DNA from: Rhynchospora pubera
Taxonomy: Eukaryota > Streptophyta > Magnoliopsida > Poales > Cyperaceae
DNA: 64,000 nucleotides
Direction of reading: 5' to 3'
Assembly (NCBI GenBank): GCA_028095005.1
Contig: CM051460.1
Location: 151,523,461 to 151,587,460, forward strand
Position numbers and translations under genes: made by a program. Below are positions 20,336 to 33,100 of the stretch, in pieces. The notes below the pieces were generated by a model. The model saw nothing but the letters and a program-made list of their open reading frames with translations, was not told the DNA's origin and made no database searches. Within the stretch, counting starts at the first letter, position 1. Each line of letters begins with the position of its first letter.

Positions 20336-23300
20336 ATGCCTAGGGTTTCTCCGGCCACCGGTGGCCGACGATCGACGGTCGTGATTCTCCTCTGCGCCGC
20401 TCTCGTCTTCTCCATCTCGGTTCTCTCCATTCAATCCTCTTTCTTCGCTCGTGAGTGCTCTTACGTCTACATTTTTAATCGCATTGGTAATTTTAGGACT
20501 TGGTCAGTTTAATTGTTTGATTGATTTGTTCTTTTGGATTCAGGGGTAAGCAGATCGGATCAGAGGGATAGCGAGGATATTCGGATCCTCTATGATTTCC
20601 AATCTAATGTCCAACAATGCGTGGTATTCTTTTGCATTTTGATTTAGCTTTGTTGCATGATATAATGATTTTGTTGTGTATTGCATAATATTTGTTAAAA
20701 ATGCATTACTTGCAATTTTCAAATTTCAAGGGAACTTTTGAAGTAAAAATAGCAATGTGCCCCTAAGATTTACTGTTCATTGTTCTTTCTAATGTTGAAA
20801 TATTTTTTTAAAAGGCAAAAAGAGGCCTTGGATTGATGGCTGACATAACTGATCATTGCAATTTGGTACTTAAATTTCCTGAAGGCACAAACAGCACTTG
20901 GGTAATAATTTTTCTTCTGTATTTTTGTTTCTCATTTTTTAAGGTTTTACTTCGTATTAATAATTATTATGTTTTCTACTTTATAAATTGTGCAGTACAA
21001 TGCACAGTTCAAAATATTCGAGCCGCTAGAGTACAAGTACAATGTGTGTGAGGCTGTCCTTCTCTGGGAACAGGTGAGGTTGCATTTTTCTTTCTAATCT
21101 CTTAAATTTTATGCTTCATAAATCATGTTTCAAAATCACAATGTGATACTAAATTGAAACAAATGTTACATGCAGTACCGCAACATGACAACAGTCTTAA
21201 CAAGGGAATACCTAGATGTAAGGCCTGATGGATGGTTTGACTATGCTGCAAAAAGGATTGCTCAATTGTAAGTTGATCTTGTAAAGTGTGTCAGAGTGCT
21301 AGTACTGTATGATACTACCAGGATTTTCCTGTAATGCGATTGGGCTCAATAATAACACAATTAAGTGCCAGTTATTTCCGAAGGGGAATCTCAAACTGGT
21401 ACAGGTTTCATACAAGCTTGTATGTGATACCATACTCTACTGGTAAAATAGCCTAATTGGTCCAGCACAGTCTGCTTGAATCATTGTATTTAATGCGAGC
21501 ATGAGTATGATTCATAAATATCTTATATCACCATCCATGGCAGTTCAAATCATATTAATGAGTGCAATTTCATAAAACATATTTTATGACCTTAATTATA
21601 AAATAAAGGAGCACTGAAGTAGCAAGAACTAAAACTAACAAACAAGCTGGGGTATGGAGAAGTCTGTCACATCATTGACACGAGCTGTTACTTTTTCACT
21701 GAATGCACATTGTAACTATACTATACCAGCATGCAAATTGTAGCCGCAATGATTGTAGATGAAAAGAGCTCTTGGTACTTAGAACATAAAAATTACTTGT
21801 TATGAGCACAAAATCGTTGGTAGCATCAAATTTCATTATTAACAAAAGTGCCACTTCGGCGCTGCTTCATGCAAAAGAGGATCTGACAAGTGCTACAACC
21901 AGTCTCTATGTGAAGAGCTACTCCATCCCATTTTGCCAGCGAAGGCTCCTTTTCACCCTCGCCAGTTTGGGACGTGCGCAGTTGTTGGCAACTCCGGAGA
22001 CCTTTTGAAAACGGAGTTTGGAGAAGAGATTGATGCACATGATGCTGTTTTTCGGGACAATGAAGCCCCTGTTAATGAGGTAGATTAATCTTCAATCAAA
22101 CTTACTGAGAGATTGTGCAAGTATTTTGGGCCAGATATAGAAGTATATTGAATCTTTGGTTGAGCCTCGACTTCATCACAAAAGGCATGAATTTAAATGA
22201 AGGGATTGAGAAAGTGTTAAAATTGAGATATAGTAACATGAAGTTAATATTAGTTCTAGTGGTAGCAGATCCAACCAGTACAGAAGTAATCATATTATTT
22301 CGTGTGGTCAGATCAGATAGAATGACATTCAAGTTGGTTAATTAACTTCTTAACGCACCCCCCTTTCATCTGAAATAGAATGAGTTTGTACTATATAAGA
22401 TATAAATAGTTTGCATGGTTTCTGAGTATTTATACTGTGTCAGGCATTGATAATTAACCATATGGGAAACTGTTGTGTTTGTCTAGTTGGATATAGTTAA
22501 GGCATGTTATATATATTTTTTTATTACAGAAATATGCAAAGCATGTTGGGCTCAAAAGAAACTTTCGACTGGTTGTCAGAGGGGGTGCTCGCAACATGGG
22601 TGAAATATTGAAAGGATCCTGTAAGATTCACCTTGCTTTCCCTATTACTCTCTGTCTGATGGCACATATAAGATGCTATTCCTAATAATGGAAGGTTCAG
22701 ATAAATATTCATAAGAGATAGATAGAATTATCATGAACAAGGCGAACTTTTTTTTTGTAGCAATAGCCAGATAATAGCACATACCATGTTTCCTAAAAAC
22801 TAGGTGTTTTAGTCCTAAAGCAAAAGGAAACCTTCTAATAGCTAGTAGTCTAGTAGATGAGTTTTCCTCCACGAGTTTTAAACAAGCAATCAAGAAGATT
22901 AACTATGCTATTTCTCCATCCAGACTAAAAGGAAATCATTTCTCTGATTGCAGCTGATGAAGTGCTTATAATAAAAAGTGTGACTCATAGAGATTTCAAT
23001 CGAGCAATTAGGGTACACTCTTTTAACTTACAGACTTCAAATTTACGTTGAACATTTATGCAATATTTATATAATATGATATTAGTGCCTATAAGCAGGA
23101 GTTACCAAATCCAATATATTTATTCCAAGGGATAGTACTCAGGAGGGGTGCCAAGGGGACTGGGATGAAGTCAATCGAGCTGGCTCTTTCCATGTGTGAT
23201 ATCATCGATATGTATGGCTTTACTGTTGACCCTGGCTATACTGAATGGTACGTATCAGAAAATTGAATTATCCATTATTATTTATTAGGATTATTATGCA

Positions 23301-25472
23301 AGTTGCATCCTCTGGTTATGACATGAGCTCATACAAATGCTTCTCACCATTGTCAGATTATTTTCTTTTCCTGAATCTTAATCAAGCTAAGTGGATATCA
23401 GTATTTTGTAGATGCATGTCTACAGTACTTCTGGTTATAATGTAGAAGTTCGCAGATAATTTTGCTCATTTGAATAGTTTGGTTTTGGTGCTTGGTTGTT
23501 TGTTGCAACCAACCTAAAGTTTGTTGCAAATTTACTATCTCACTGTGTGTAAGTACAAATACCTTTCTATTTTACAATGGTTGGTAAAATAATAATAAAA
23601 TTAATTTCTTTAACAGAAGCAAATTTTGATTTTTTGTATAAATAAATAATGTACTCAATTGTTGTCACTTTGCATACATTTTATTATGCATTTTGAAGAC
23701 TTTACCACTTGTTTATACACTGAAGATTTTTTTAGTTCCTCATTATAAGTTCCCCGAGTAAATTTCTGGTCAATTGATGCTTAGATTGCCTTCTAAGTCG
23801 AGGAAAGTCTGTATTGAAAGGTATCTTGTATATTTACTAGTAAGGGATATATAGTAGGTGATTTACAAAAGATGGGGACTTATCCATCTTTCTCCAAGGG
23901 CAGTTACTAGTATGGGATGTTCCTCTAATTTCTGGTCACTCAACTTCAGTTTGCTCCTGGAGAACACTGGGCTTTGATTGCCTTGAGTGGGTCACTTTGT
24001 TTATTTGAAATTCAGAACATACAAGTTTAGGCATAAGTCAAAACTGTCTGATCCTATCATTTTCTAGACTATAGGGAATCATCTTTTGCAAGGACGAATC
24101 AGTTTGTGATTTTCTTCTGGAATTAAGGAAAATGTAGACCAGATTTGCAAAATGAAAATTTATAGGGGACAGTCATATTTGTGCCATTATGGCTGACCTC
24201 GATGAAATTAACTAAACTAACGCACTGTTTTAAAAATCAGGATTTTTTAGTGAATGGTTGTCTTCTGATTTTCTTGCTTGTAGTTAATTCTAGTCAAATG
24301 GCATGAAAAATATGAGATATGGATAATAAAGATGAACAGAAGTTGTTCTTTTTTTTTGTTATTTCAGGACAAGATATTTCTCAGAACCTAAAAAAGGACA
24401 CAATCCTCTGCAAGGCCGGGCTTATTACCAACTCCTAGAATGCCTTGGAGTAAGTGGGCTTCATATTTTTGTTTCGTTTCTCATATGCTGCTGAGTGTAC
24501 TCCTGAGTTGCTGAGATTAGGTGGATGTAGGGGAGAAGGGAGAGGGGCAGAAGAAACCTCTTAACCTTACTCAAAAGCATGAAGAATAATGAAATAGAGT
24601 GCACTGAACACTTTTATACATTCTTTCACTTCCATTTAGTGAGATTTGAAGTTTAAGCAGCTTTACATCTTCCATTCACCCCTGCTCCTCCCCCTCCCCT
24701 CCAAAGTAGGGAGGCCATGTAGCATCTTAAACCTGATTACATTATTTGTGCAATTTGGTTTGTGCTATGCTTTAACCAGTGAAGTGTCCTACTGGATCAG
24801 ACAATTAGCTTAGGTTTCTTGTCGGGCCATATCAGGTTCTTACACTCATCTTTGTTGGGTTTCTTGTTGGTTGCATTTGTCTCGGGCATTATATAAGATG
24901 GATTTTGGGCATTGTGTTTGAGCATGATCTGTTTTACATCTGATCATATACCGGTCTTTGAGATTGAGGCATGGCTTAAATTGGATGTGCTTTTTGGTAG
25001 ATTAATGTTATTTGTAATACAATATTTGATCCAGGAATTCTGTGGCACAATTTACCAGTGTTAATATCTCCTATTTCTCTAGGTAATTCGAATTCACTCT
25101 CCCATGAGATCAAAGAGAAAAGAAGACTGGTCAAACATTCCAACCAAAGATGCCATCAAAAGAGCACATGCAGCTGCATATCGTCTAAAAAAAAGGCAAC
25201 TCAGCCAGCCTGACGAACTGACTCCATTTAGCAATTGCAAGGTCTGGGGTACCGTGAGCCCGAAATATGGACCTGTTTCGGGCTCTGGCGACATGACTGA
25301 GACACGCCGTAACTCAAACTATAGCAAGTGGGAGTTGCTCCCAATTAGTAGTCTTCGAGAGGAGGCACAAGAGCATTATGCACAGATGGAGCGTGTTTCA
25401 CAATATAAAATGGATGGGAATAAGCTAGACGATCTTGTATGTGTAAAGCATGAGCTAACATCTAATTCATAG
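20336..25472 (+). CDS. sialyltransferase-like protein SIA1, 11 exons
   Basis: Exons by GT-AG and phase: 20336-20450, 20544-20623, 20815-20901, 20996-21073, 21176-21267, 21878-22079, 22530-22620, 22954-23012, 23099-23247, 24368-24449, 25083-25472. Together they give 474 residues. An N-terminal hydrophobic segment (VVILLCAALVFSISVLSI, about 15-32) fits a type II Golgi membrane protein. A sialylmotif L-like block (CAVVGNSGDLLKTEFGEEID...) lies at about 180-217, and a sialylmotif S-like block (GIVLRRGAKGTGMKSIELAL) starts near 277. The family is GT29; the plant members lie in the Golgi, the Arabidopsis SIA1/MGP2 gene is needed for normal pollen tubes, and true sialyl transfer in plants is unproven. 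The start is the second exon-1 copy; an upstream duplicate at 19358 may serve as an alternative. Confidence 0.93.
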
Positions 25473-27229
25473 AGGAAGCCAATTCTGATCAGCGTTGCAT
25501 GTTTGACTTTTGTCTTTTCTTTTTTGTTTTTATGAATTAGCTTACATTTTTTTTTAACTTTCTGTAAAAGCCATTGATTTGTTGATTTTGCATAGCACGT
25601 GTAATTTGGAAAGAACAGTAATATTTTAGAATCACTGATCCCAACAAGTTGTTTGACCTGGCTACTCTTTAAGCTTTTGCAAAAATAAGAGTAAGCATAC
25701 TTTGTGCAATGAATTACTGTTTTGTTCAGGATGTTAGTCGCGTGCCAAATATTGAGGTAGGCAGAGCTTGTAAATATGATTCCATTATTTTATTAAGTTG
25801 ATGCATGGATGTTTGCTTTGTTTTTTCCAGTCAGATAACTGAGCTTTAGAAATAACATAACGAGTTTGTGGGTAATTTAAATCGAAATTTCATGACAAAT
25901 TGACAACTTTGTGTTTTGCTTTTTAGTTTGGATGGATTAACTAATAATGTAGTCGGTATTCGGTAATGCGGACGACACATATTCTGAATTATATGGTTGG
26001 ACGAGCTATGGCTAGTTGGAATAAAGACGAATTGATTGAAGAACATAAAAATTTGAACCCGGTTTTCGCTTATGACAGCCTGCTAAACATAATTAGTATC
26101 CAGTTTCTGGAGGGTTACTTGCAAGACAATGCCATTCATATCGTTGCTGCTTTCATGGTCTAAACTCCGAACCTAACTCGTACTAGTCTTTATTATTTAT
26201 TTATAATTATTTTTATGTCATTGAAAAATTGATTTGCCAATTTTACTCTTTTAAATATGCCAATATAAAAGTTTGAAATTAGAAAAATGTCATCACTATG
26301 ACAAATTAGTTTTATGCCACTACAATTTAATTAAAATGAGTTATGTGCCATTGTAAAAATATAATACTTAGCTTTATGCCACCAGTGCATTAAAATAATG
26401 ACATAAAACAAAAGTTTTTAATATTATTAACAACAAAAATGCGGTAAAATTAAATTTTATCCATCTTAACTTATATAATTAACTTGTATCATCAATAATG
26501 AGAAATATTTGGCAAATAGCTGAGATGTTACAATAAACTTGTAAAAATCGAGATTTAATTAATTTTTTTAGGAATAAGATAATGACATATATCATATATC
26601 TAATTTAAACGATTTGATAATGACATAAATCTAATTAGCAATCTAACAATGACATATTGCTAATTAACTAATTTTTACATTACATAAATCTAACTAATCC
26701 TAAAATATAACTCAATTTTTAAGATAAAGGATGCTGTCAGTTTAATTTTTTTGAGGGTAGGGTGGAGACCACGCCTACAAAAATTTATTAACTTAAATGA
26801 AAAATATTTACAGGAGATGCTGTCAGTTTAATTAGAAGTAAGAGCTGGATCAAACTTTGTCCCTAAAAAAGATGTCCATCCAAAAGCTTTATTTTAATTA
26901 CTCATATTTTAATAATATTAGCGTTTGGAGTTTTTATCTAAATGTTCTTCCTAAATTTTAAATGTTATCATAACCTGATATCTATCTATTTTATTTTTCT
27001 CCGAGTTTCAAAACACAGGATTAAAATATAGAACATCTCTAATGTCGAGTCGGGTCTAGAAATGAACCCATTAAACTAAGCGGATCCGATCCGCTTTGGC
27101 CTCTATCACTGTCAGCGTCTCACTCGCCTCACCACAATAAAACACCTTTCAATCACAAGAGTGTCTTCTCAAATTCTTTCTCCCGTTCAAACAGCAACTA
27201 AACCATTTTAATTCTCCATTTCTCCTCTC
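25473..27229. other. intergenic region SIA1-CRTISO
   Basis: 25473-25800 is the probable SIA1 3' UTR. The rest is AT-rich; 26200-26700 contains several repeats of the type tttatgccac / gacataaa, perhaps an old non-coding repeat. The small frames at 25846-26163 have no recognisable domain. The last 150 bases are the CRTISO promoter and 5' UTR. Confidence 0.45.
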
Positions 27230-30200
27230 ATGGCGGGTACAGCGCTACAATTAGGTTTAAACTCTCAGTTACCTCCTTTCTCTCTCTTATCCAATCAACA
27301 CCGTTCCTCTCCACTTACCACCACCTCTTCATCTCTCTCAGTCAAGCTCTTCACTAGTAAAAGGCTCCACAACCACAAGCCTAAGGCTGTGCTCAGTACA
27401 GAAAAGAGAACTGAGGGAAGAGAGGAAGGGAGAGATGGAGAGAAGTACGATGCCATAGTGATTGGATCGGGTATAGGCGGTCTTGTTGCGGCGACTCAGC
27501 TCGCTGCCAAGGGAGCTAGGGTTTTGGTATTAGAGAAGTATGTTATACCGGGTGGAAGCTCGGGGTATTATGTTAGAGATGGATTCAAGTTTGATGTAGG
27601 TTCTTCTGTCATGTTTGGGTTTAGTGACAAGGTGATTCCATTTTTCATGTTTCCCTTGAATTGTTAATTTAGAGATGAGGTTAAGCATGGTTTATTGAAC
27701 CGATTGTTCTCTTTAAATCGGTATCAGACAAAAAAAGATCACTTATGTTTTTAAGTTTGTGATCAGGGGAACCTTAATCTGATCACACAAGCATTGGCAG
27801 CTGTGGGTCATAAGATGGAAGTGATACCTGATCCTTCTACAGTTCACTTCCACCTACCGAAGCAATTGTCCGTCCGTGTACACAGGGAGTATGATGATTT
27901 TATTTCCGAACTAATTAGCAAGTTTCCTCATGAAAAGCAAGGGATCCTCCAGTTCTATGGAGATTGTTGGAAGGTATATAACTTTTATTTATTTATTTTA
28001 TTTTGATGTTTGAAGAGAAATGTTGGTGCTAAAGGCATGCCAGTTTGTTAAGCCTGAGATTTGATTGTTAACTTTTTTCCCCAATTTTTTTATTCTGTAA
28101 GTTGGTTAATCAATTTGATATCAACCATCTTTTTAGTAGATTTTCAATTCATTAAATGCAATGGAGCTGAAGTCGCTGGAGGAGCCTCTGTACTTATTTG
28201 GACAGTTCTTCAAGAAGCCTCTGGAATGCTTGACTCTAGGTGAAAAATATGTAATCGGGGTTTTCAATTTAATCTGGCACTACACAGGAATGCTAATAGC
28301 CTAAAAAGGTGTTCATCTGAGCATCAATTTGTGCTATTTGGTTCTACTTGTAACCAATTTACTGCCCATTTTTCCCAATTGCTCGGTCAAATACTAGAAA
28401 AGCCAACAAACCTAGACCCAGAATCCAGTACTGTCTGGTCATATCAGTCATACTTGTACTGGTAATGTATAGTAGTGCTTCTGTGCTATCATTAATAAAT
28501 TGTTTTCTTTTGGCTTGTTCATTTGTCCTTATCACAGCATACTATTTGCCACAAAATGCTGGCACTATAGCTCGAAAATATATCAAGGATCCAGAACTAT
28601 TGTCTTTCATAGATGCTGAGGTGGGAACAGTTTGTGAGTTTAGCATATGTACATTTTCTTTGTAAATTCCCATTTTTATGATTATTTAACTATATTTTTT
28701 TATTCACAACTTAAAGTTGTACCTTGTAGTGTTTTATTGTGAGCACAGTTAATGCCTTGCAAACGCCCATGATTAACGCAAGCATGGTGAGTTGGTTTTA
28801 CTCAAGTATTACATTTTATCGGGTATTATCAAAGGAAATTTATAACTTTCCCTTTAAAATCCTAAAAGTACCACCACTGTTCCAAAATGTAATTAAAGTT
28901 ACCATCAGTTGATCTACATTCATGTAGCCAAAAGGGAGGGTAAATTTGGAATTGGGATTTCATGCATGCACGGGCATATAAATGAAAAGACATTCTGGAG
29001 GTCTTATAGAAATCGTGTTCACCTTGTGGGACTTGACATGATATTGAGCTTTTCAGGGGCACATGTGGAATTGCTGTTTACCTTACTGGTGCAAATTTCT
29101 TTACTCTTCATGACAGGTTTTGTGTGATAGACACTTTGGTGGGATCAACTATCCGGTTGGTGGTGTTGGTGGGATTGCAGAGGCTTTGGCAAATGGCTTG
29201 GTCAATATGGGCAGTGAGATGCAATACAAGGCGAATGTTACTAGTATTATTCTTGAGAATAGAAAAGCTGTGAGTATATACTCTATTACCATTTGTCTTG
29301 CTACACAGCTAATTTCACATTATCAAAGAAATTTACCTCATCTTGCAACAGGTGGGAGTGAGGCTTTCTAATGGAAAAGAATTATTTGCTAGGAAGGTGA
29401 TATCAAATGCCACTAGATGGGATACATTTGGTACAAGTTTTGACTGGCACTATTTTAAATTTTGTATAGTATTGTCTTCCCACCTTCAAATTGTTGTTCA
29501 GTTTAATGCTTATTTTAAATAAAAAAAAAGTGGCTATTGGTGATTATGAAGTGCAGTACAAAGGATATGCATAGAACTAGAATGAATTACATGTGTGCAA
29601 TCCATTTGAGAGATTAACCTTCTTATGTTCAGCTTAATATAATTAATTCTGGTACATTTAAATGTTTACTAATGTTGAATTCTTTTGCATATTTACTTAG
29701 GGAAACTTCTTAAAGCAGAAGAACTTCCTGAAGAGGAGAAAAACTTTCAAAAAAGTTATGTAAAGGCGCCATCCTTTCTATCAGTTCACATGGGTGTGAA
29801 AGCATCTGTTTTGCCTCCTGACACTGACTGTCACCATTTCGTACTTGAGGTAAATTTTGTTTGTTAATCTGACAAAAACTTGAGGTTACTACTCGTCTCT
29901 ATCTCTGAACTTGTACTGGGGTCAACATACTTCTAATGATCCTGATCCTGAGTCTAACTCTGTGTTATTTAAATGTAACTGCTAGGTTCAGAATAAGGTC
30001 TTTCATGGTTTTCTCTGTGTATACTATATACTGTTTGCAAACTAAATTAATTCTTGATTCACAATTTATCATACCATCATATAAGCATCACAGCTAGAGT
30101 TAATTCTGTTTACTTCTTTTGATGCATAGGATAGTTGGGATAACTTGGAAAAGTCATATGGAAGCATTTTTCTTAGCATCCCAACTGTTCTTGATCCATC

Positions 30201-31684
30201 TCTGGCCCCAGAAGGACATCATATATTTCACATTTTCACGACTTCCGGAATTGAAGATTGGGAGGTAAACAATCCTTGAAAACTTAGGAATCTCAATATA
30301 TAGAAAGCTAAATTATTTCCTGAGTTTTCATCTTTTCTTTTTGGATTTTCAATTTCTCCATCTCCATACTGTGTTTAGGGGCTTGGCAGGAAGGACTACG
30401 AACAGAAGAAGGAAACTGTGGCAAATGAAATTATACAAAGGCTTGAAAATAAACTTTTTCCAGGGCTTAAAAGCTCTATTGTGCTCAAAGAGGTGTGGTC
30501 TTTTATATCAAGTTTTATGTCTAAGCAGTTAGAGTTAACACTTCTGGGTTAGCCAGAAATTTCATATGTGCCAGTTCGCTAGCCGGTTATTTATTTATGT
30601 CTTTGTTTGAATTTTGTTGTTGTGGCTGATGTTTGTTTTTTAATTGAGTTCCTGGGTGATTAAAATGTCAACTTATCATCAAATAGATCGAAAAGTACCA
30701 AATTTTATAATTCTGCAGTTTGCTCATACTTTCTCGCTAAAGCAGGTAAAAGGCTTTGTAAATTGTAATCAAGGGTTACAATTTAGGTTGTCCTGTTTTC
30801 CAGGTAGGAACACCAAAGACACACAGGAGATTTCTTGCTAGGGATAACGGCACCTATGGGCCTATGCCACGTGGCACACCCAAGGGCTTGCTAGCAATGC
30901 CTTTTAACACCACAGTAAGTTTGTTGACACCCATTCATCCGGGTTGATAACATTTTATAAGATTATTTATATCAACTATCTGAATTGAATGAACCTGTCT
31001 TTTGGAGTGGTCCAAATGCTGGATCGTGTCATATGGATTATTCTAAATTTGTAATTATGCACAAGAAGCCTCAATCCGGTTATACTTCACTTCATGATTA
31101 TATGCTAAAAAGACCTTAAGTTTCCCTCAATTGAGAAATTAAACCCCAAAGAAGCAGTGGAGAGCAGACAAAAACTGAAAATGACCAGAAAAAAAAATAT
31201 ATTTTGAAATCAAACTGGGAAATTTTGGTTTACTGATTAATTGAAATTTCTCATTTGGATTGCAGGCTATAGATGGTCTTTACTGTGTAGGCGATAGCTG
31301 CTTTCCAGGGCAAGGCGTCATAGCTGTGGCCTTTTCAGGAGTGATGTGTGCTCATAGAGTTGCTGCTGATATTGGTAATTTATTCTTCTGTAGATTTCAT
31401 TTTTTATAGTTAGTTCCTTTTCTGTCCAAAACCTTAGATTAATGGCCAAATTTGCATTGTTTACTTGTCCTCTTCTGGTCCAAATCTTCATTTTGTTAGT
31501 GAACTATCTAATACTGTGCAGCTTATATTTATATTTTATAGTCTTGTGAAATTTTTGGGCTTGACCCCAACTTAATTGGGACTTGAGGCTTTGTTGTTGT
31601 GAAATTTTAGGGCTTGAGAAGAATTCTCCTGTACTAGATGCTGCTCTTCTGAGGCTTCTGGGTTGGCTCAGATCAATGGCTTAA
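27230..31684 (+). CDS. carotenoid isomerase (prolycopene isomerase), 13 exons
   Basis: Exons: 27230-27631, 27767-27973, 28140-28239, 28538-28620, 28730-28786, 29117-29269, 29352-29430, 29701-29849, 30130-30264, 30379-30492, 30804-30914, 31266-31374, 31611-31684. All have GT-AG borders with consistent phase and give 590 residues. The first ~55 residues are rich in S/T/K/R and poor in acids, fitting a chloroplast transit peptide. An FAD-binding Rossmann motif (VIGSGIGG, 77-84) follows, then EKYVIPGGSSGYY. Later hallmarks are LCDRHFGGINYPVGGVGGIA and, near the C-terminus, YCVGDSCFPGQGVIAVAFSG. CRTISO converts tetra-cis-lycopene to all-trans-lycopene in plastids. Length and order match the plant family. 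The last acceptor lies in duplicated sequence (see 31544-31617). Confidence 0.95.
31544..31617 (+). mobile_element. 5'-truncated SINE-like insertion at the CRTISO exon 13 acceptor
   Basis: A direct repeat of about 21 bp (ttgtgaaatttt, one variable base, then gggcttga) lies at 31544-31564 and 31597-31617. Between the copies is a 32-bp segment, ccccaacttaattgggac then ttgaggctttgttg, which resembles the 3' end of plant Au-type SINEs (CCCAACTT.NTTGGGACT...GGCTTTGTTGTTG). The right repeat contains the AG used before exon 13; in the left repeat the same position reads TG. The insertion thus appears to have duplicated the exon border, leaving one working acceptor. Confidence 0.65.
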
Positions 31685-33100
31685 CTGTAATTCGAACTGT
31701 ACCCATTTTTGAACTAACTAGTGCGAATACAGTTTATGAAGTGTACGTTTTGTGGATCTAGAGGAGAAAAATAGATAACAGAAGTTTTCTGTAATTAAGA
31801 AATTATTGAAATTGTGTAGTCTCCAGTTAATTCTTTTTTTTTCCCCTGCAATGTAATATATAACAGAGGCTTAACTTATTTTAGTCCTTCCAGTATTATA
31901 TTGGCAGCAACCTTTTTTGCTTTCAATTTATTTGTCATCTCTTGAGGCAATAGGAAGTGGTGCACCGTTGAGAAGAATGAACTGCAAAATTAATTCTATT
32001 GCTCATAAAATGTTATACCCACCCAACGCTTTATTTGTGTATGTGGGCATGCACGAGTCCTTGGGTTTCGATATTATAATGAACCGGTTTTAACTCTTAC
32101 TTTACCTGTTGATCGAATACTAGAACTGATTCGAATGAAAAACATTTTTCATTTGGGTATATTGTTGAAGGGTGTCTTGCAAATGGAGAGAGATTTGGGC
32201 AACTTTATTTGAGGTGTAATTTAATTTTGCATGAAAAATACTGGAGATACAGTTCCAGACATCTTTTTTTCCACTTCAAGCTTTATGCACTCTTTATTTC
32301 ATGGTGTAAGGGGATTCGTGATTTTTTTTGCTTTCAATTCTGGGTAATTTTTTGGTGGTAAGATTTGAATGCAAGTTACATTAGTATCATTACTATTGGA
32401 TGACTCGAGGAAAAATAAGTCGCAGGATGATTGGTGGTTTAGTGTCTTACTGTTTTGTATTCTTCATTCCTGATTAGCTTGTGCATAGTGCAGTAATACA
32501 TTTTTATGGAGGCTGAAATGACTATCCAATTAAGATAGCTATGAAACCAGTTTCGACTGAAAGTACTTGGTACAATATATCACCAGAAAAAAAAAAAAAA
32601 GTAGCTGGGAAGTTGTCGACTTGAATAGGCCAATAAGAGACCAACAAGACAACATGTCAACATTGTTTTCAACAACTCAATGATGACTCATAAAAAAAAA
32701 AAAAAAAAAACAACAACTCAATGATGTTTATTTATTTATTTTTTAAAACAAATGAGAAGACTCCGCCACTTTATTTTAAAGAACCGGAAGTTTTTACAAG
32801 AAAAATTTTCCAAAAGTCATTGAAAACTATCAACACCCCAAACTAAAGCAAAATCTTTTACTGGCACTGGTATCACTCCATCGCTGGTACAAGTGCCCTA
32901 CCCCTATCTTGTACCTATCATATGTCTAGCAAAAGAAAACCCTATACAATCCCAACAGCACAATCCAAATGTGCAAAACCTTATTATACTTCAAGCTAAC
33001 TCCCTTAATGAAACAACATTTGACAATAACTCCAACAAAGAGAATTCGGCTTTCTAGTAAACCACACTTGTATCACCAGTTTCCATTATGCAAATAAGAA
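31685..33100. other. intergenic region CRTISO to VAC14 copy
   Basis: This contains the CRTISO 3' UTR and, from about 33100 downward, the 3' flank of the minus-strand VAC14 copy. No gene is supported. A very short poly(A) insertion with target duplication lies at 32670-32726. Another A-run at 32585-32600 has no obvious flanking duplication. Confidence 0.5.
32670..32726 (+). mobile_element. minimal poly(A) retroposon with 16-bp target duplication
   Basis: CAACAACTCAATGATG occurs at 32670-32685 and again at 32711-32726. Between the copies is only actcat followed by about 19 A residues. This is what an almost completely 5'-truncated LINE-type retroposition leaves behind. A comparable event at 39914-39963 ends in ctgat plus A residues. 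Confidence 0.7.
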
